Source of the DNA: Dastarcus helophoroides | Lineage: Eukaryota; Arthropoda; Insecta; Coleoptera; Bothrideridae | DNA: 64,000 nt | Assembly: GCA_028583605.1 (NCBI GenBank) | Contig: CM053329.1 | Span: forward strand, 14,913,729-14,977,728 | Direction: 5' to 3' | Shown: in pieces, positions 23,047-34,149 of the stretch | Layout: each line of letters starts with the position of its first letter | Position numbering within the stretch: the first letter of the stretch is position 1 | Program-made: the position numbers and the translations under genes | Notes under the pieces: generated by a model | Told to the model about the DNA's origin: nothing | What the model saw: only the letters and a program-made list of their open reading frames with translations | Database searches by the model: none

Positions 23047-23484
23047 TTAATCCATCTCAGCTTTGACCTCCTGAGTCTCCAGCGTTTGGTACTGCCTGAA
23101 ATCCTTCACCGGAACCTCCTCCTCCAAACTCTCTATTTTGGTGGCGCGCGGCTCCTCGGCTTCCGGGGCCTTCCCTTTGGATTTCCGAGCCGATTCATCG
23201 TCCTGTTTCGCCTTCGAAGACGAAGGACGATTGATCGACGTGTTCGCCCCGATCGGGTCCTGAAGCGACCCGACGAACTCCTGCACCACGTCATTAAAAT
23301 ATAAAAAGGTGCAATTCTCCTGTTCGTATTCATGACTGGTCTTGAACTCCCTATACAAGCTGAAGATGAAATATTTGCTGATGGCCAAATATCTACCGAC
23401 CACGCTCCCCTTCTGCTGCTTGTCGTCGGTTTGATAACTCTTGAGGAATTGAAGGATGTGCGCCTTGAGGTCCTTGGTGGTCAT
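23047..23484 (-). CDS. Intronless gene, conserved-looking 145-aa protein of unknown function
   Basis: The ORF is complete from an ATG in good context (AAAG before ATG) to TAA, in one exon, followed by AATAAA about 110 bases downstream. Its GC content and codon use stand out sharply from the AT arrays on the left. Residues 1 to about 78 look like a compact, aromatic, helical domain (KAHILQFLKSYQ, GRYLAISKYFIFSLYREFK, TFLYFNDVVQEFVGSL). Residues from about 80 to the end are polar, charged and probably disordered (Ser/Lys-rich, then Glu-rich). No signal peptide or membrane segment is obvious, so a soluble intracellular protein is likely. I do not recognise the family. Being intronless and lying on the same strand as Liprin-alpha, it could be a nested gene or a retrocopy, but the clean frame and 3' signal argue for a live gene. 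Confidence 0.75.
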   Translation of the reverse strand: MTTKDLKAHILQFLKSYQTDDKQQKGSVVGRYLAISKYFIFSLYREFKTSHEYEQENCTFLYFNDVVQEFVGSLQDPIGANTSINRPSSSKAKQDDESARKSKGKAPEAEEPRATKIESLEEEVPVKDFRQYQTLETQEVKAEMD

Positions 23485-24420
23485 CTTTAGTGAATTCTAA
23501 TTTTTAATACTAATCAAAAATAATTGGCGTCCGATCTAGAATCTAATCATTGTATTCTGTTGCACTTCCAGTTACTTTATACTTGTTAATTTGACGTTTA
23601 CCTTTCAACTGTCATGTTAGGTTGTGTTTCGTCAACAGACGTGTCAGCTTACGCGGATTGCGGGATCGATAAATGCAATTTATTGGAAACTCTCGGTCGG
23701 TTTCGTTTGGTGGACGAGGTTTTTTTTAATTAAAATTCGCCACCGCTGGCGCACGCTAATCGTTCGAAATATGTTAGGTTATCCATCAATAATTCACATT
23801 ATGTGGCGGATGATTAATAAGCAAATACATATTCCGTCGCATAGCGGGCATAGACGTGGGGAATTGGTTTAGTTGTTCCATCATCCTGCTTATTAGCGAA
23901 GGCTTGTCACTTCCATCCTTGATGAGGACAATAACTGATTTCGCTTTAAGCGTTTCGTGTTGTCTGGGCATTTATTATGAATGAAATTGTGCTCTAATTA
24001 GGGATGCTGAATTCTACAAGACAAAAATGTCTAATCGACCTTAAATGGTCTAAACATTGCCCCAGGTCTTATTGAATTAATGCAACATTTTTCAAGTCTA
24101 CCTCGCTCTAAAAAATATTTCCTAATATACAGGACTTGCTCACTCAATATGTCATTAATTTTACCATGTATTCGGAAGACTTAGTGAAGATAGAAAGTCA
24201 AAATAAATGTTGTTTTTCGATTTTTAAAAGTTCCCCATAATTCACCCTAACAGGGCGCTCCTGGTTCGCAATCAGTTATAATAATAAGCATTGTTTACGA
24301 CTTCATGGGTCAACAAACGCTTACCACTCCCTAAGTGCACCTCACCAAGTGTAGATGATAAGATATATTAGCGAATATCGCATAATAGACAACAAATTTT
24401 TATGAATTATTTACTTCAGT
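23485..24420. other. Low-copy flank and possible promoter of the 145-aa gene
   Basis: The first ~140 bases (23485-23625) are the probable 5' leader and promoter of the minus-strand gene. ORFs at 23624-23971 overlap on both strands and have no support. From about 24140 to 24350 the sequence is a diverged copy of the interspersed repeat at 53.8 kb (shared CATTAATTTTA, GTATTCG, CCCTAACAGG, GTTCCTG-like words). Confidence 0.5.
24140..24350 (+). repeat. Interspersed repeat, diverged copy 1
   Basis: Matches 53813-54010 in order: TCATTAATTTTA, ACGTATTCG-like, GGCTTAGT-AAG, CACCCTAACAGGGCG, TCCTG-TTCGCAA, ATAA-CA-TGTTTAC, TCA-TAGAA/AACGCTTA-CAC. Probably a non-autonomous DNA transposon remnant; the other copy begins with a pogo-like end. 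Confidence 0.55.
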
Positions 24421-24540
24421 CCAGGGACTGCAGTGTTGGTACAAATTTTCAATCCCGGTATTTAAATATAAGAACTTTGCAATCCCGCGGGATACCGGTA
24501 TTTTCAGGATCCAGCGTGGCTAGCAGGAAGCTTCAGAGAG
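24421..24540 (+). mobile_element. hAT-like transposon 5' end remnant
   Basis: CAGTGTTGGTACAAATTTTC followed by ATCCCGGTATT and CCCGCGGGATACCGGTATTT. CAGTGTTG plus alternating CCGGTATT/CCCGCGGGAT is characteristic of a hAT end. No matching opposite end was found in the window, so it is truncated or its partner lies within the degenerate array to the right. Confidence 0.45.
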
Positions 24541-24659
24541 CAGCTTAAATGAAATATTTTAATATTCATAACTATTAAAATTTATTAACGATAAAAACGC
24601 AACAGAAATTAAAAATTCCACAATGTTTCGATAAATATTTGCTAACACCGGACCAGGTT

Positions 24660-25905
24660 TCGAAATGTCAATTGTTTGAGATATTATAAAGCAAATAATA
24701 TTTTTATTTGTAAATTTCGATTTTTTCAAAATTTAGATTTTTCAATTTTAACTTTTTTCCAAAATTTAGATTTTTCAATTGCAACTTTTTTTTAAAATTG
24801 CTGACATTTTTAAATATTTTTACATATTTTTACTCCGTCTTTTTTCGAACTGTTTGCGAAAATATTGACCCCTTTTAAATATATCAACTTTTTTTTTTTT
24901 AAACACTGACTTCTATTGAACATTTCGATTCACTTTAAATTATTGACAAATTGGACTATTTACAGACGAATAAGTATTTAAATTTTTGACTTTTTTTTTA
25001 AAAATTTCGACATTTTAAATAATCCACTTTGATCGAAATTTCAGAAAATTTCGACTCTCAAAACTTCGACTCTTTGCTCAAAATGTTGACTACTTTTGAA
25101 AGTTTCAATTTTTTTTTTAAATTCTGTTTTTTTTTAAATTCTGAGTTTTTTAAATTCCGAGTTTTTTAAATTCTGAGTTTTTTAAATTCTGAGTTTTTTT
25201 TAAATTCTGAGTTTTTCAATATTTTCATTTCAATATATTTTAAAATTTTAATTTTTTTCTTTTGAATATTTAGATTTTTTTTTGGAAATTTCGTTTGTAT
25301 TCTTGACCTATTTTTGAAAATGTTGACCTCTTTTCTAAATTTCCTTTCTTTTTGAAAATGTGTATTTCTTTTTTAATTTTTTGATTCATTTTTTTTTACT
25401 CTGGAAATTACTACTTTTTGGTAAATCTGGCTTTTAAAATTTAACATTTTTGAACTCCAGTTACCTATTTTTGAAAATTTCCACCGTTGAACACATTAAG
25501 TAACTTACTTAAATTTTTGGTTTCTTTTTTTTAAATTTCAATTTTTTTATTTGTTTTTAAATTTCGAGTGACTATTTTGATTGAAAATTTTGACTTTTTA
25601 ACTTTTTGACTTATTTTGAAAATTTCCAATTCTGATTGGTTTTAAAAATTTCAATTCTTTTACAATTGCTGCTTTTTTTCAGGATTCTGGCTTAATCTAT
25701 GGTAGAAATTGTCTAAATATTCTCGACTTTTTTGACTTCATTTGAATTCTATTTTTTAATATTTTTAAATTTCTTTTACTGTTTTTCAACATTTCTATTT
25801 CAAATTTTATGTAACTTTGAATTTTAGAAACTAATTTTTTTTTTAATTTCGACTTTTTTAAAAAGTTGGATTTTTTATTAAATTTTAAAATGTTGTTATT
25901 GGATA
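24660..25905 (+). repeat. AT-rich array, T-rich polarity
   Basis: TTTCGACTTTTT-type words. A short run of TTTTTTAAATTCTGAG units (about 16-19 bp, five to six copies) lies at about 25110-25215. Confidence 0.8.
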
Positions 25906-25913
25906 AATTAGAC

Positions 25914-25972
25914 CAATGTTTCCCAAAGAGGGGGTCGCGGTGAAATATTAAGTGGGTCGCAGGAAATTCAAC
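25914..25972 (+). mobile_element. Second hAT-like end remnant
   Basis: CAATGTTTCCCAAAGAGG followed by GGGTCGCGG and GTGGGTCGCAGG resembles the CAGTGxTTCCCAAAxxxGGGTCGCG ends of many hAT elements. No second end or transposase is seen. Confidence 0.5.
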
Positions 25973-25979
25973 ATAAAAC

Positions 25980-26440
25980 GTAAGAGACAAACACTTTGTT
26001 AAATCATATTCCTTTATGCTAATAACCTAATGAAAACTCCGCTCAAAACGTCAAAATTTCTAGAAAATGTTGAACTCTTGAATTTTTACTGATATTTTTA
26101 AAGGGAAAACTCCTTTAGGCACGTTGGGAGATTTTGAATAGGGGGTAAACTTATGGTTTTGCGTTACCATCACACGTTTCATGATTTTTCAAAAATTTTG
26201 ATCTTTTACCATCAACATCTCTTCAAGTTTTCGCTTTTTTTCAGAATCTGGAATTCTTCGAAAATTTTAACTTTTTTTTCAAAATTTTGACATTTTTTTT
26301 AACATTTCAATTTTTTCAAAATTTCGAATTAGTATTTCTACCTTATTTCGAAATTTTTACTTTTTCTCGAAAATTCGAATTTTTGTATTTCGATTTTTTG
26401 AAAAATTCTCCCTTTCCTAAAAAATCCGATTCTTTTTTTT
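25980..26440 (+). repeat. AT-rich sequence between hAT end and purine array
   Basis: T-rich array words (AAATTTTGACATTTTT, TTTCGAATT). No gene. Confidence 0.6.
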
Positions 26441-28870
26441 TTTGGGGAAGAGGCAAACTGAAAACGTATAAAAAAGAAAAAGGGGGGACGAAAGAAAAAT
26501 TGGGGAAAGGAGCAAAATTAAAATATATAAAAAAGAAAAATGAGGGGGCAAAAATTGGGAGAGCAAAAAATAGAGGGCAAAATAAAAATATATAAAAAAA
26601 GAGAAAGCAAAATTGAGGAGCAAAATGAAAATATTTGAAAAAGAAAATGCGGGGCAAAAATGGGGGGGAAACAAAATGAAAATATATAAAAAAGAAAAAA
26701 TGGGGTGACAAAATGAAAATATATACAAAAGAAAAATGGGGGGGAGAAAAAATGGGGGACAAAATGAAAATATATTAAAAAATGGGGAAGCAAAATTAGG
26801 GAGCAAAATTTAAATATTTAAAAAGAAAAATGGGGGGCTAAAAATTGCGGGCGAGGGGGGGGAGGAATTAGGGGGCAAAAATAGGCATGAATGGGGAGGA
26901 AGCAAAATGAAAATATATAAAAAAGAAAAATGGGGTGGCAAATGAAAATATATACAAAAGAAAAATAAGGGCAGGGAAATTGGGGGGAGCAAAAAATGGG
27001 GGGCAAAATGAAAATAAATGAAAATATATAAGAAAATGGGGAAGCGAACTTAGGGAGCAATATGTAAATATTTAAAAAGAAAGGTGGGCAAAAAATTGGG
27101 GGGGGGGGCAAAACAGAAGGCATAAATAGGTAGGAAGCAAAATGAAAATATATAAAAAGGAAAAATGGCGTGGCAAAATAAAAATATATAAAAAAGAAAA
27201 ATGGAGGGGGGCAAAAATTGAGGGGGAGAAAAAAATGAGGGGGCAAAATGAAAATATACAAAAAATGGGAAAGCAAAATTGGGGAGCAAAATGAAAATAT
27301 TTAAAAATAAAAATGATGCGCAGAAAATGGGGGGGGGGGGCAAAATGGGGCATAAAAGGGAAGGAAGCAAAATGAAAATATATAAAAAAAGAAAACGGGG
27401 TGACAAAATGAAAATATATACAAAAGAAAAATGGGGGAGGGGAATTGGGGGGGGAGCTAAAAATTGGGGGCAAATGAAAATAAATGAAAATATCTAAAAA
27501 AAGGGGGAGCAAAATGTAAATATTTTAAAAAATGGGGGCAAAAAATTGGGGGGGTGGGGCAAAAGCAAAAATGAGGCATAAATGGGGAGAAAGCAAAATA
27601 AAAATATATAAAAAAGAAAAATGGGGTGGCTAAATAAAAATATATAAAAAAGAAAAATGGGGGAGGGCAAAAATTGAGGGGGAGCAAAAAATGGGGGCAA
27701 AATGAGAATTTATAAAAAATGGGGAAGCAAAATTGGGGAGCAAAATGAAAATATTTAAAAAGAAAAATGATGCGCCGAAAATGGGGGGGGGGGGGACAAA
27801 ATGGGGCATAAAAGGGAAGGAAGCAAAATAAAAATATATAAAAAAGAAAACGGGGTGGCAAAATGAAAATATATGCAAAAGAAAAATGGGGGGGGGGAAT
27901 TGGGGGGGGGAGCTAAAAATTGGGGGCAAATGAAAATAAATGAAAAATATCTAAAAAAAGGGAAAGCAAAATTAGGGAGCAAAATGTAAATATTTTAAAA
28001 AATGGGGGGCAAAAAATTGGGGGGGTGGGGCAAAAGCAAAAATGAGGCATAAATGGGGAGAAAGCAAAATAAAAATATATAAAAAAGAAAAATGGGGTGG
28101 CAAAATAAAATATAAAAAAGAAAAATGGGGGGAGGGCAAAAAATGGGGGCAAAATGAGAATTTATAAAAAATGGCGAAGCAAAATAAAAATATATAAAAT
28201 AGAAAAATGGGGGGGACAAAAATTGATGGGGAGAAAAAAAATGAGGGGGCAAAATGAATATATATAAAAAATGGAAAAACAAAATTGGGGAGCAAAATGA
28301 AAATATTTAAAAAGAAAAATGATGGGCACAAAAAGGGGGAGGGGCAAAATGGGGCATAAAAGGGAAGGAAGCAAAATGAAAATAACAACAAAAGAAAAAT
28401 GGGGGGGGTGGCAAAAATTGGGGGGAGCTAAAAATTGGGGGCAAATGAAAATATCTAAAAAAAATGGAGAAGCAAAATGTAAATATTTTAAAAAATGGGG
28501 GGCAAAAAATTGGGGGATGGGGCAAAAGCAAAAATGGAGGCATATATGGGAAGAAGGCAAAATAAAAATATATAAAAAAGAAAAATGGGGGGAGGGCAAA
28601 AATTGAGGGGGAGCAAAAAATGGGGGCAAAATGAGAATTTATAAAAAATGGGGAAGCAAAATAAATATATTTAAAAAGAAAAATAAGGGGCAAAAATGGG
28701 GAGGAAGCAAAATGAAAATATATAAAAAAGAAACATTGGTAAAATGAAAATCTAAAAAAATGGGCGGAAGCGAAGGAATAATATAAAAAAGAAAAATTGG
28801 GGAGGGGCGTATCAAATATAAATAAATAAAAAAAAATTGGGGGTGGTGGTGGTAATATGGGGGAAGGGCG
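26440..28870 (+). repeat. Purine-strand G-run array
   Basis: Tandem units of the type ATATATAAAAAAGAAAAATG, a run of 4-13 G, CAAAAATTG, another G-run, AGCAAAATG. Nearly all G-runs lie on the + strand, so that strand is overwhelmingly purine with periodic TATA words. A higher-order unit of about 460-490 bp is visible: AAAAGCAAAAATG, preceded by GGGGTGGGG-like G-runs, at 27561, 28032 and 28524. The minus-strand ORFs (up to 155 codons, Phe/Pro-rich) are products of this composition and are not genes. Confidence 0.92.
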
Positions 28871-29491
28871 CAGTGGATGCTAGACGCCGCCCTCAATTAT
28901 TTTAACTTTTCTTCAACTGAGAGAAACCGCTGAAAGTGTGAAAAAAGATTTTTTTTTTGAAATATCTTGAAATTTGTTACAGTCATAATTTTAAGTTTTC
29001 AATTCTGTCGGCAGTCCCCACAACTGCCCAAATTTTTTTTTTTAGAAATGTCGACATTTTTTCAGAAATTTCGAATTTTTTTATCAAAATTTCGAGTGTT
29101 GAGAAAATTATTCCTTTATTTCCAAAATTTCCACTTTTAACTTTTTCCAAAATGTAACATTTTTTGAAAAAGTTCGCCTTTTTAAAATTCCAACATTTTT
29201 CTCAAAATTTAGAAGGTTCTCCGTATTTTTTAAAATTTCGACTTTTTTAAAGGTTGAATTTTTTTTAATTTTAAAATACTGAACTTTTCGATTTTTTTTT
29301 TTTCATGATTCTTCGAAATTTCTAAATTCGATTCTTTTTTAAATAATCGACATTTCAAAATGTCCATTTTTCGAAATTCCCATTTTTATCAAAATAGGAC
29401 TTTTTCTCTTTGGCGTCAAAACTTTGACAAAAAAAAAAAAACATTGTAAATTTCGACTTTTTTTCAAGTGTCGACATTTCAAAACAATTTT

Positions 29492-29620
29492 TTTTTGGTG
29501 GAACGGATTGGTCCTTGGTTATCTTCAAAAATTGTCTCTTGAAACCAAGATAGATTAAAAAAACACAAACCAGGGTTTTCTAACGCGTTTCGATTGCCAA
29601 GCTATCACTTCAGAGAGATA
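29492..29620 (-). mobile_element. Foldback/ribozyme element, copy F (half)
   Basis: This is the reverse orientation of copies A, C and G: terminus TTTTTTGGTGGAACGG on the left, ribozyme half on the right, stopping at the palindrome centre (CTTCAGAGAGATAC). On the minus strand the core reads CTGAAGT with hairpin GATAGC-TTG-GCAATC, so it is mutated. Confidence 0.8.
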
Positions 29621-30251
29621 CTGAACTTTTTTCAATTCTCATTTTTATCGAAATTTCGATTATTTCTCAAAATTGGAATTTTTAAAAAATTCTTTTTAAA
29701 AATAGTGACTTTTTTGAAACATTCGACATCTTAAAATTTGCATTATCTCTAAATTTTGATCCTTTTGTGGAAATTTCGACGTTTTCTCGAAATTTTGACT
29801 TTTTAGATTTTAATTTTAAAACAAAATCGACATTTAAAATATCCATGTTTTCGAAATTCCGTTTTTTTCGTATCAAAATTTATAGTTTTTACTTCAAGTG
29901 TCCTAATTATGGGAAATTTGGCTGTTTTGTAAATTGGGATTAAAAAAAATTCAAAATTTATCCAGAGAAGGTCAAAATTCAAGAAAAAAACGTTAAGTTC
30001 AAGAAAATAAGTCAAATTTTGAAAATACGGTCGAAATTTTAAAAAAGGAAGATGATTTTTGAGAACAAAGTATTCGAAATTTCGAGAAAAAACGAATGTT
30101 GGTAAAAAATACGAAATTTCTAAACGAAAAAAATATCAAAATACTTTAAATTTATGACAAAATACAAAATAATGAAAAAAGAGTTTGAAAATGTCCACAT
30201 TTCGTAATTTACACATTTTTTAAATTCTTATTTTTATCGATCGAACTTTTT

Positions 30252-30292
30252 TTTTGGTGGAACGGACTGGTCCTTTTTTTTAGAGGACAAGA
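30252..30292 (-). mobile_element. Foldback element, internally deleted remnant
   Basis: TTTTTTGGTGGAACGGACTG is joined to AGAGGACAAGATTT-like sequence, that is, the terminus fused to sequence near the inner end of the arm. Ribozyme segment deleted. Confidence 0.65.
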
Positions 30293-31383
30293 TTTCAATT
30301 ATCGATCGACTTTTTCTCAAAATTTTGAATATAAAAATCTCTTTTGGAAAACTCATCTTTTCGTGAATTTTGGCTTCATTTGAAAAATTCTCCATTTTTC
30401 TTAATTTCGACTTCCTTCAAAATATAAACTTTTTTGAAAACTCATCTTTTAAACTTTTGACTCATCCAAAATTTCGATTTTCTTCAAATTCTGTCTTCAA
30501 AATCTTTTTCGGAAAATTTCGATTTTTTTAAGCTTCGAAATTTCAAATTTTTTATTCAAAATTATCTTCGTATTCTGTCTTCAAAAATTTTTTCCGAAAA
30601 TTTCGTTTTTCTTTGCACTTCGAAATTTCAAAATCTTAGATTTTTTACTCAAAATTTTCTTCATATTCTGGCTTCAGAAACTTTTTCCGAAAATTTCGAT
30701 TTTGTTTAAACTTCGAAATTTCACAATTTCAAATTTTTTGCTCAACATTTTCAAATTACCAAAATGTTTACTTTTTCTCAAAAATTTCACTTATAATTAC
30801 AAATGGCGAGTCCCTATCAAAATCCGGACTTTTTCAAAACTTCGATTTATTTAGAAAATTTTGGACTTTTTTTCGAAGAATGATGTTTTGTTCAAATTCG
30901 TTGATACGTTCACGTGTCATTTTTAGTACATTTTTTTTCTCTTTTCATGAAAAAGTTGAAAGGAAACCCCCTAATTCTTCGCACTTTGCAAAAAAAATTC
31001 ACGCCAAAACGAAAAACCAGCCAGACCTCGTACATTTATCAGGCAACAGGCGATAAATTCGTCTTTTTAATTTCAAAAACAACCCCCTCCCCCGAACTTT
31101 TGTGTTTTTAACAAAGTGAGACGTGTATGTATTTAAAGAGAAAGCCGAAACTCCGATCGTAAATCATCAGGATTTATAGGCGTTAGTTTTTAAGCGCGGG
31201 CTCCCGCACTAAAAATGACAGTATTGTATTTTGCGGCATTCAAAAGCGTAAAAGGGGGAGAACTTTTAATTTAACACGTATTTCATCGTCAACCGAACGC
31301 TGCTGCGACATCAACCCTTGGAGACTTCCAACTCTCCGGCCAATTTACCTCTTACGTATTTTACTCGTTTTTTCTGTTAACAG

Positions 31384-31680
31384 ATCCAATCCGGGACGTC
31401 TTCGCCGTCCTACCGAAATGGCGACGTCGACGAGTGACGTGTGATCTGGCAAAATATGCGAAACGGCGGAGGTGTTCGCTTTATTGGCTATTACGGCAGC
31501 TGGGGCCCCAGAGGTTTTCTCCGGAACGTCGATTTGGAATTCGTCTTGGTCAAATTTCCAGACGAGGGAAAAATGGGTCGTTTAGAGCAAAACATCTTGG
31601 GAGTTAGCCCCCGGAAGATTGACATCCGCGACGCTATTAATAATTGGGGCGCGCCCGTGTGGCATTACTTTAATGAATGA
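31384..31680 (+). CDS. Candidate 3'-terminal exon with TGA-C stop and open extension
   Basis: A strong pyrimidine tract (TACTCGTTTTTTCTGTTAACAG) precedes an exon start at 31384. In one frame 17 codons (ending SPSYRNGDVDE) run to TGA at 31435-31437. The same frame then stays open for 80 more codons to TGA at 31678-31680, and that extension has normal, non-repetitive residue use (VRFIGYYGSWGPRGF region). The stop is followed by C, the context most associated with readthrough in insects. AATAAA at 31958-31963 with a T/G-rich tail closes the exon. I do not recognise the protein, and no upstream exon was found. Alternatives: a short C-terminal exon with an unusual 3' UTR, or a conserved non-coding block; overlapping ORFs on both strands make frame choice uncertain. 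Confidence 0.3.
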
Positions 31681-31957
31681 TGGGATTCTAATGCACCACA
31701 TAGAGCAAAAATGATTAATGAGGTTTTGTTCAATGGGGCGATTTTTGGTAGCTGTCGGTATGCAGATACACCTCTCATTATTCTCACCGAGCTCGGAAAG
31801 CTTCATTAAAGCAAACTTCTTGACTATAATTATGAAACTCGACGAAAGCACGCCCTTCCTTGCATATATTTTCAATGTGACAGAGGTTTTCATTTCCCAC
31901 CTATTCAACGCTATTCTCCGCTGCATAATCTATTGGGTTTCAGGGCGCTGAAATTGA

Positions 31958-31963
31958 AATAAA
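31958..31963 (+). terminator. Polyadenylation signal AATAAA
   Basis: Followed by GTTCTGTTTTTGTT, a plausible downstream element. It supports a + strand transcript end in the low-copy block 30.9-32.0 kb. Confidence 0.45.
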
Positions 31964-32214
31964 GTTCTGTTTTTGTTAATTCCGGTAGGCGGGAAATGTG
32001 GCCAAAATACGTTCTCTCTTTTTGATGACTAACGAACGAGGCATACTCTCGTGAAACTGATCCAGAGGCATAGAGGCAATTTAAGAGTGCACATGTTTTT
32101 AAATTTGCTAAATTGGTGGATTAATTTGTTTACTTTTAATTAGTTTTTTATTTTAATTAAGAACCATACAGTAGACTGCTGTAAGATAGCGATGGATGAT
32201 GGGTGCTGTCGATC

Positions 32215-32830
32215 AGAAACGTACTTTCTTATTTGTAAAATTACACAGTTTGGATAAACGTAACAAAACTAACTTAATTAGCTTGCACAGCTTTGAAGAG
32301 TTCCTGCAGGTTGCGGAATAATGTTTTGTTAAAATTCGGTGATACGTGCATGTGTACATTTCAATGCCTAGAGAGTCTCCGTTGGATTCCCCTATTAGAC
32401 CGTTCTACTAAAAAATTCTGCCTCTAAAGTTATGCAAAGTTATGTCCTGCCGTACATACTTTCTGATTTATAAAATTACATATTTTGGAAAAAGGTAACA
32501 AAACTAAGCTTGCATAGCTTTAAAGAGTTCGTACAGATTGCAGAATGATGTTTTGTTTAAATTCCTTGATACGTTCACGTCTACATTTCGATGCCTAGAG
32601 AATCTCCAGGTAAAATATTGCACCCTATCACGTTAGATGGCGCTGTTAGACCGTTCTATGAAAATAATTCTACCTTTAAAGTTACTTTCTCATTTGTAAA
32701 ATTACATAGTTTAGGTAATAAAACTAACTTAATCAGCTTGCACAGTTTTAAAGAGTTCGTGTAGATTGCAAAATGATGTTTTGTTGAAATTCGTTCATTA
32801 GAGTCTTTTTCGAAATAAAACGTATCCTAT
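32215..32830 (+). repeat. ~226-bp tandem repeat, three units
   Basis: Units contain ACTTTCT-ATTTGTAAAATTACA, AACAAAACTAA, GCTTGCA-AGCTTTAAAGAG and AATGATGTTTTGTT. The last word is at 32321, 32545 and 32773 (spacings 224 and 228). An isolated partial copy (AATGATGTTTTGTT, TTGATACGTTCACGTGT) is at 30880. Confidence 0.8.
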
Positions 32831-32960
32831 TAGCGATCCTGCCGAACAAGGTACGCTTATACCGATGTTCGTCAAAATCGCTCCAATAATCAAGCCGTGA
32901 AAAACCGACAAACAAGCAGACAGACAGACAGCCAAACAAACTTTCGCATTTGTACATCAA
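32818..32960 (+). repeat. Single diverged monomer of the 54-61 kb array family
   Basis: Contains TTCGTCAAAATCG, CAATAATCAAGCCGTGAAAAA and CGACAAACAAGCAGACAGAC in the same order as the 114-bp monomers 20 kb away, and is followed by ACAG-CCAAACAAAC. From 32961 to 33470 I see only low-copy AT-rich DNA. Confidence 0.65.
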
Positions 32961-33469
32961 ATGTACAAAAAGTGTTCCCCTCTAGTGTATTGCTGCCATT
33001 ATTCGGCATGTTTACGTATGTTCCCTACGTAATCCATACACGCCAAATTGACATTTAACCTTGCAGTACAGTCAGGTATAGAAGCTATTATTTTTTAGAC
33101 CTTTCAAAAGTAAGATTCAACAATAAAACATTTTTCTTTCAATGTAGAATCAAATCAATAAAAGAATTTTTTAAGGTTATATTTGTTTAGTTGTCTCGGA
33201 CACTTATCGAGTAGGAACAAACGGAAATATGACAATAAATGACAGCAACACGCTAGGTGGGAAAACTTTTTGTACACAAGATGTGAAGAGACATAATTCT
33301 AGACGATTTCGAGAAAAAGTCGTTTGTTCTTGGACCCAATTTAGAATATATATTGTTTAATTAGCAGAAACGTTTAATCCCTGCATAAATTTCCGAACTT
33401 CCTAACTCAATTTCCCAAATTGAAGACATGGGAGCAGTTAGAAAAGGGCTTGTCCGCTTAACTAAGAAA

Positions 33470-34145
33470 AAATTCAAAAAAAAAAATCGGATTCAATTTT
33501 AGACAATTTCCAGAAAAAGTGTTTTTAAAAGCAAGTTAAAAGTAAAAATTATTAGAATAAAAAAGGAACAAATTGACGATTTTTTTACATTTCCATAAGA
33601 AACTGGAAAATGTTTATTCATTTTCTCAAATCTTTCAGTTTGAAACCAAAATCACACAAAAAAGTGTAAGAATTCGTAGTTGAAAATAACGCAAAAGCAT
33701 CGGAATCTTGAGAAAAGAAACAAATTAAGCAAATGAATGAATTTTGGAAAATCAGAATTTCAATTTTATTGAAAAATCAGAATTTTAATTTTATTGAAAA
33801 ATCAGAATTTCAATTTTAAAAAAAGTTAAATTGAAACTTTAAAGAATGTGAAAATTTGATTAAAAATAAAAATTAAAATCGAAATGATGAACAAAAATTT
33901 GATTTCAAGTTTTCAAAAAATTTCCCTCAAGATTTTTGGATTTATATTCATATTAATGTCAGCTAAGGGTGGTTATATTTAAGATAAAAGCCAAATAAAT
34001 TTAAATATTTTATTCAAATTATTATTCAAATTATTACATTTGAATTCAAATTTGCTTTCAGATAAGAGAAATATAAATGAAAATTTAAGATCAAGTGGAA
34101 ATATCAAGAAAACATTAATTTCTGTCGGAATTTTGAGATAAAACT
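33470..34145 (+). repeat. AT-rich array, A-rich polarity
   Basis: A-rich words, including three ~27-bp units with AAATCAGAATTTCAATTTTA at about 33748-33820. No gene. Confidence 0.7.
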
Positions 34146-34149
34146 TTTT

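Larger units (their letters stand above)
28880..30870. repeat. AT-rich array with polarity switches
   Basis: T-rich from 28.9 to about 29.93 kb, A-rich to about 30.2 kb, then T-rich again to 30.87 kb. From 30.4 to 30.75 kb a ~125-bp unit recurs three times (TTTTCGGAAAATTTCG, AAACTTCGAAATTTC, CTCAAAATTTTCTTC). No gene. Confidence 0.8.

Noticed and set aside
26343..28896. Numerous Phe/Pro-rich minus-strand ORFs of 60-155 codons
   Set aside because: They mirror the purine-rich G-run array; several frames are open over the same DNA and composition alone explains them.
31582..31926. 114-codon minus-strand ORF opposite the candidate exon at 31.4 kb
   Set aside because: No start or splice context and no recognised domain; the + strand has better exon signals, though neither is certain.
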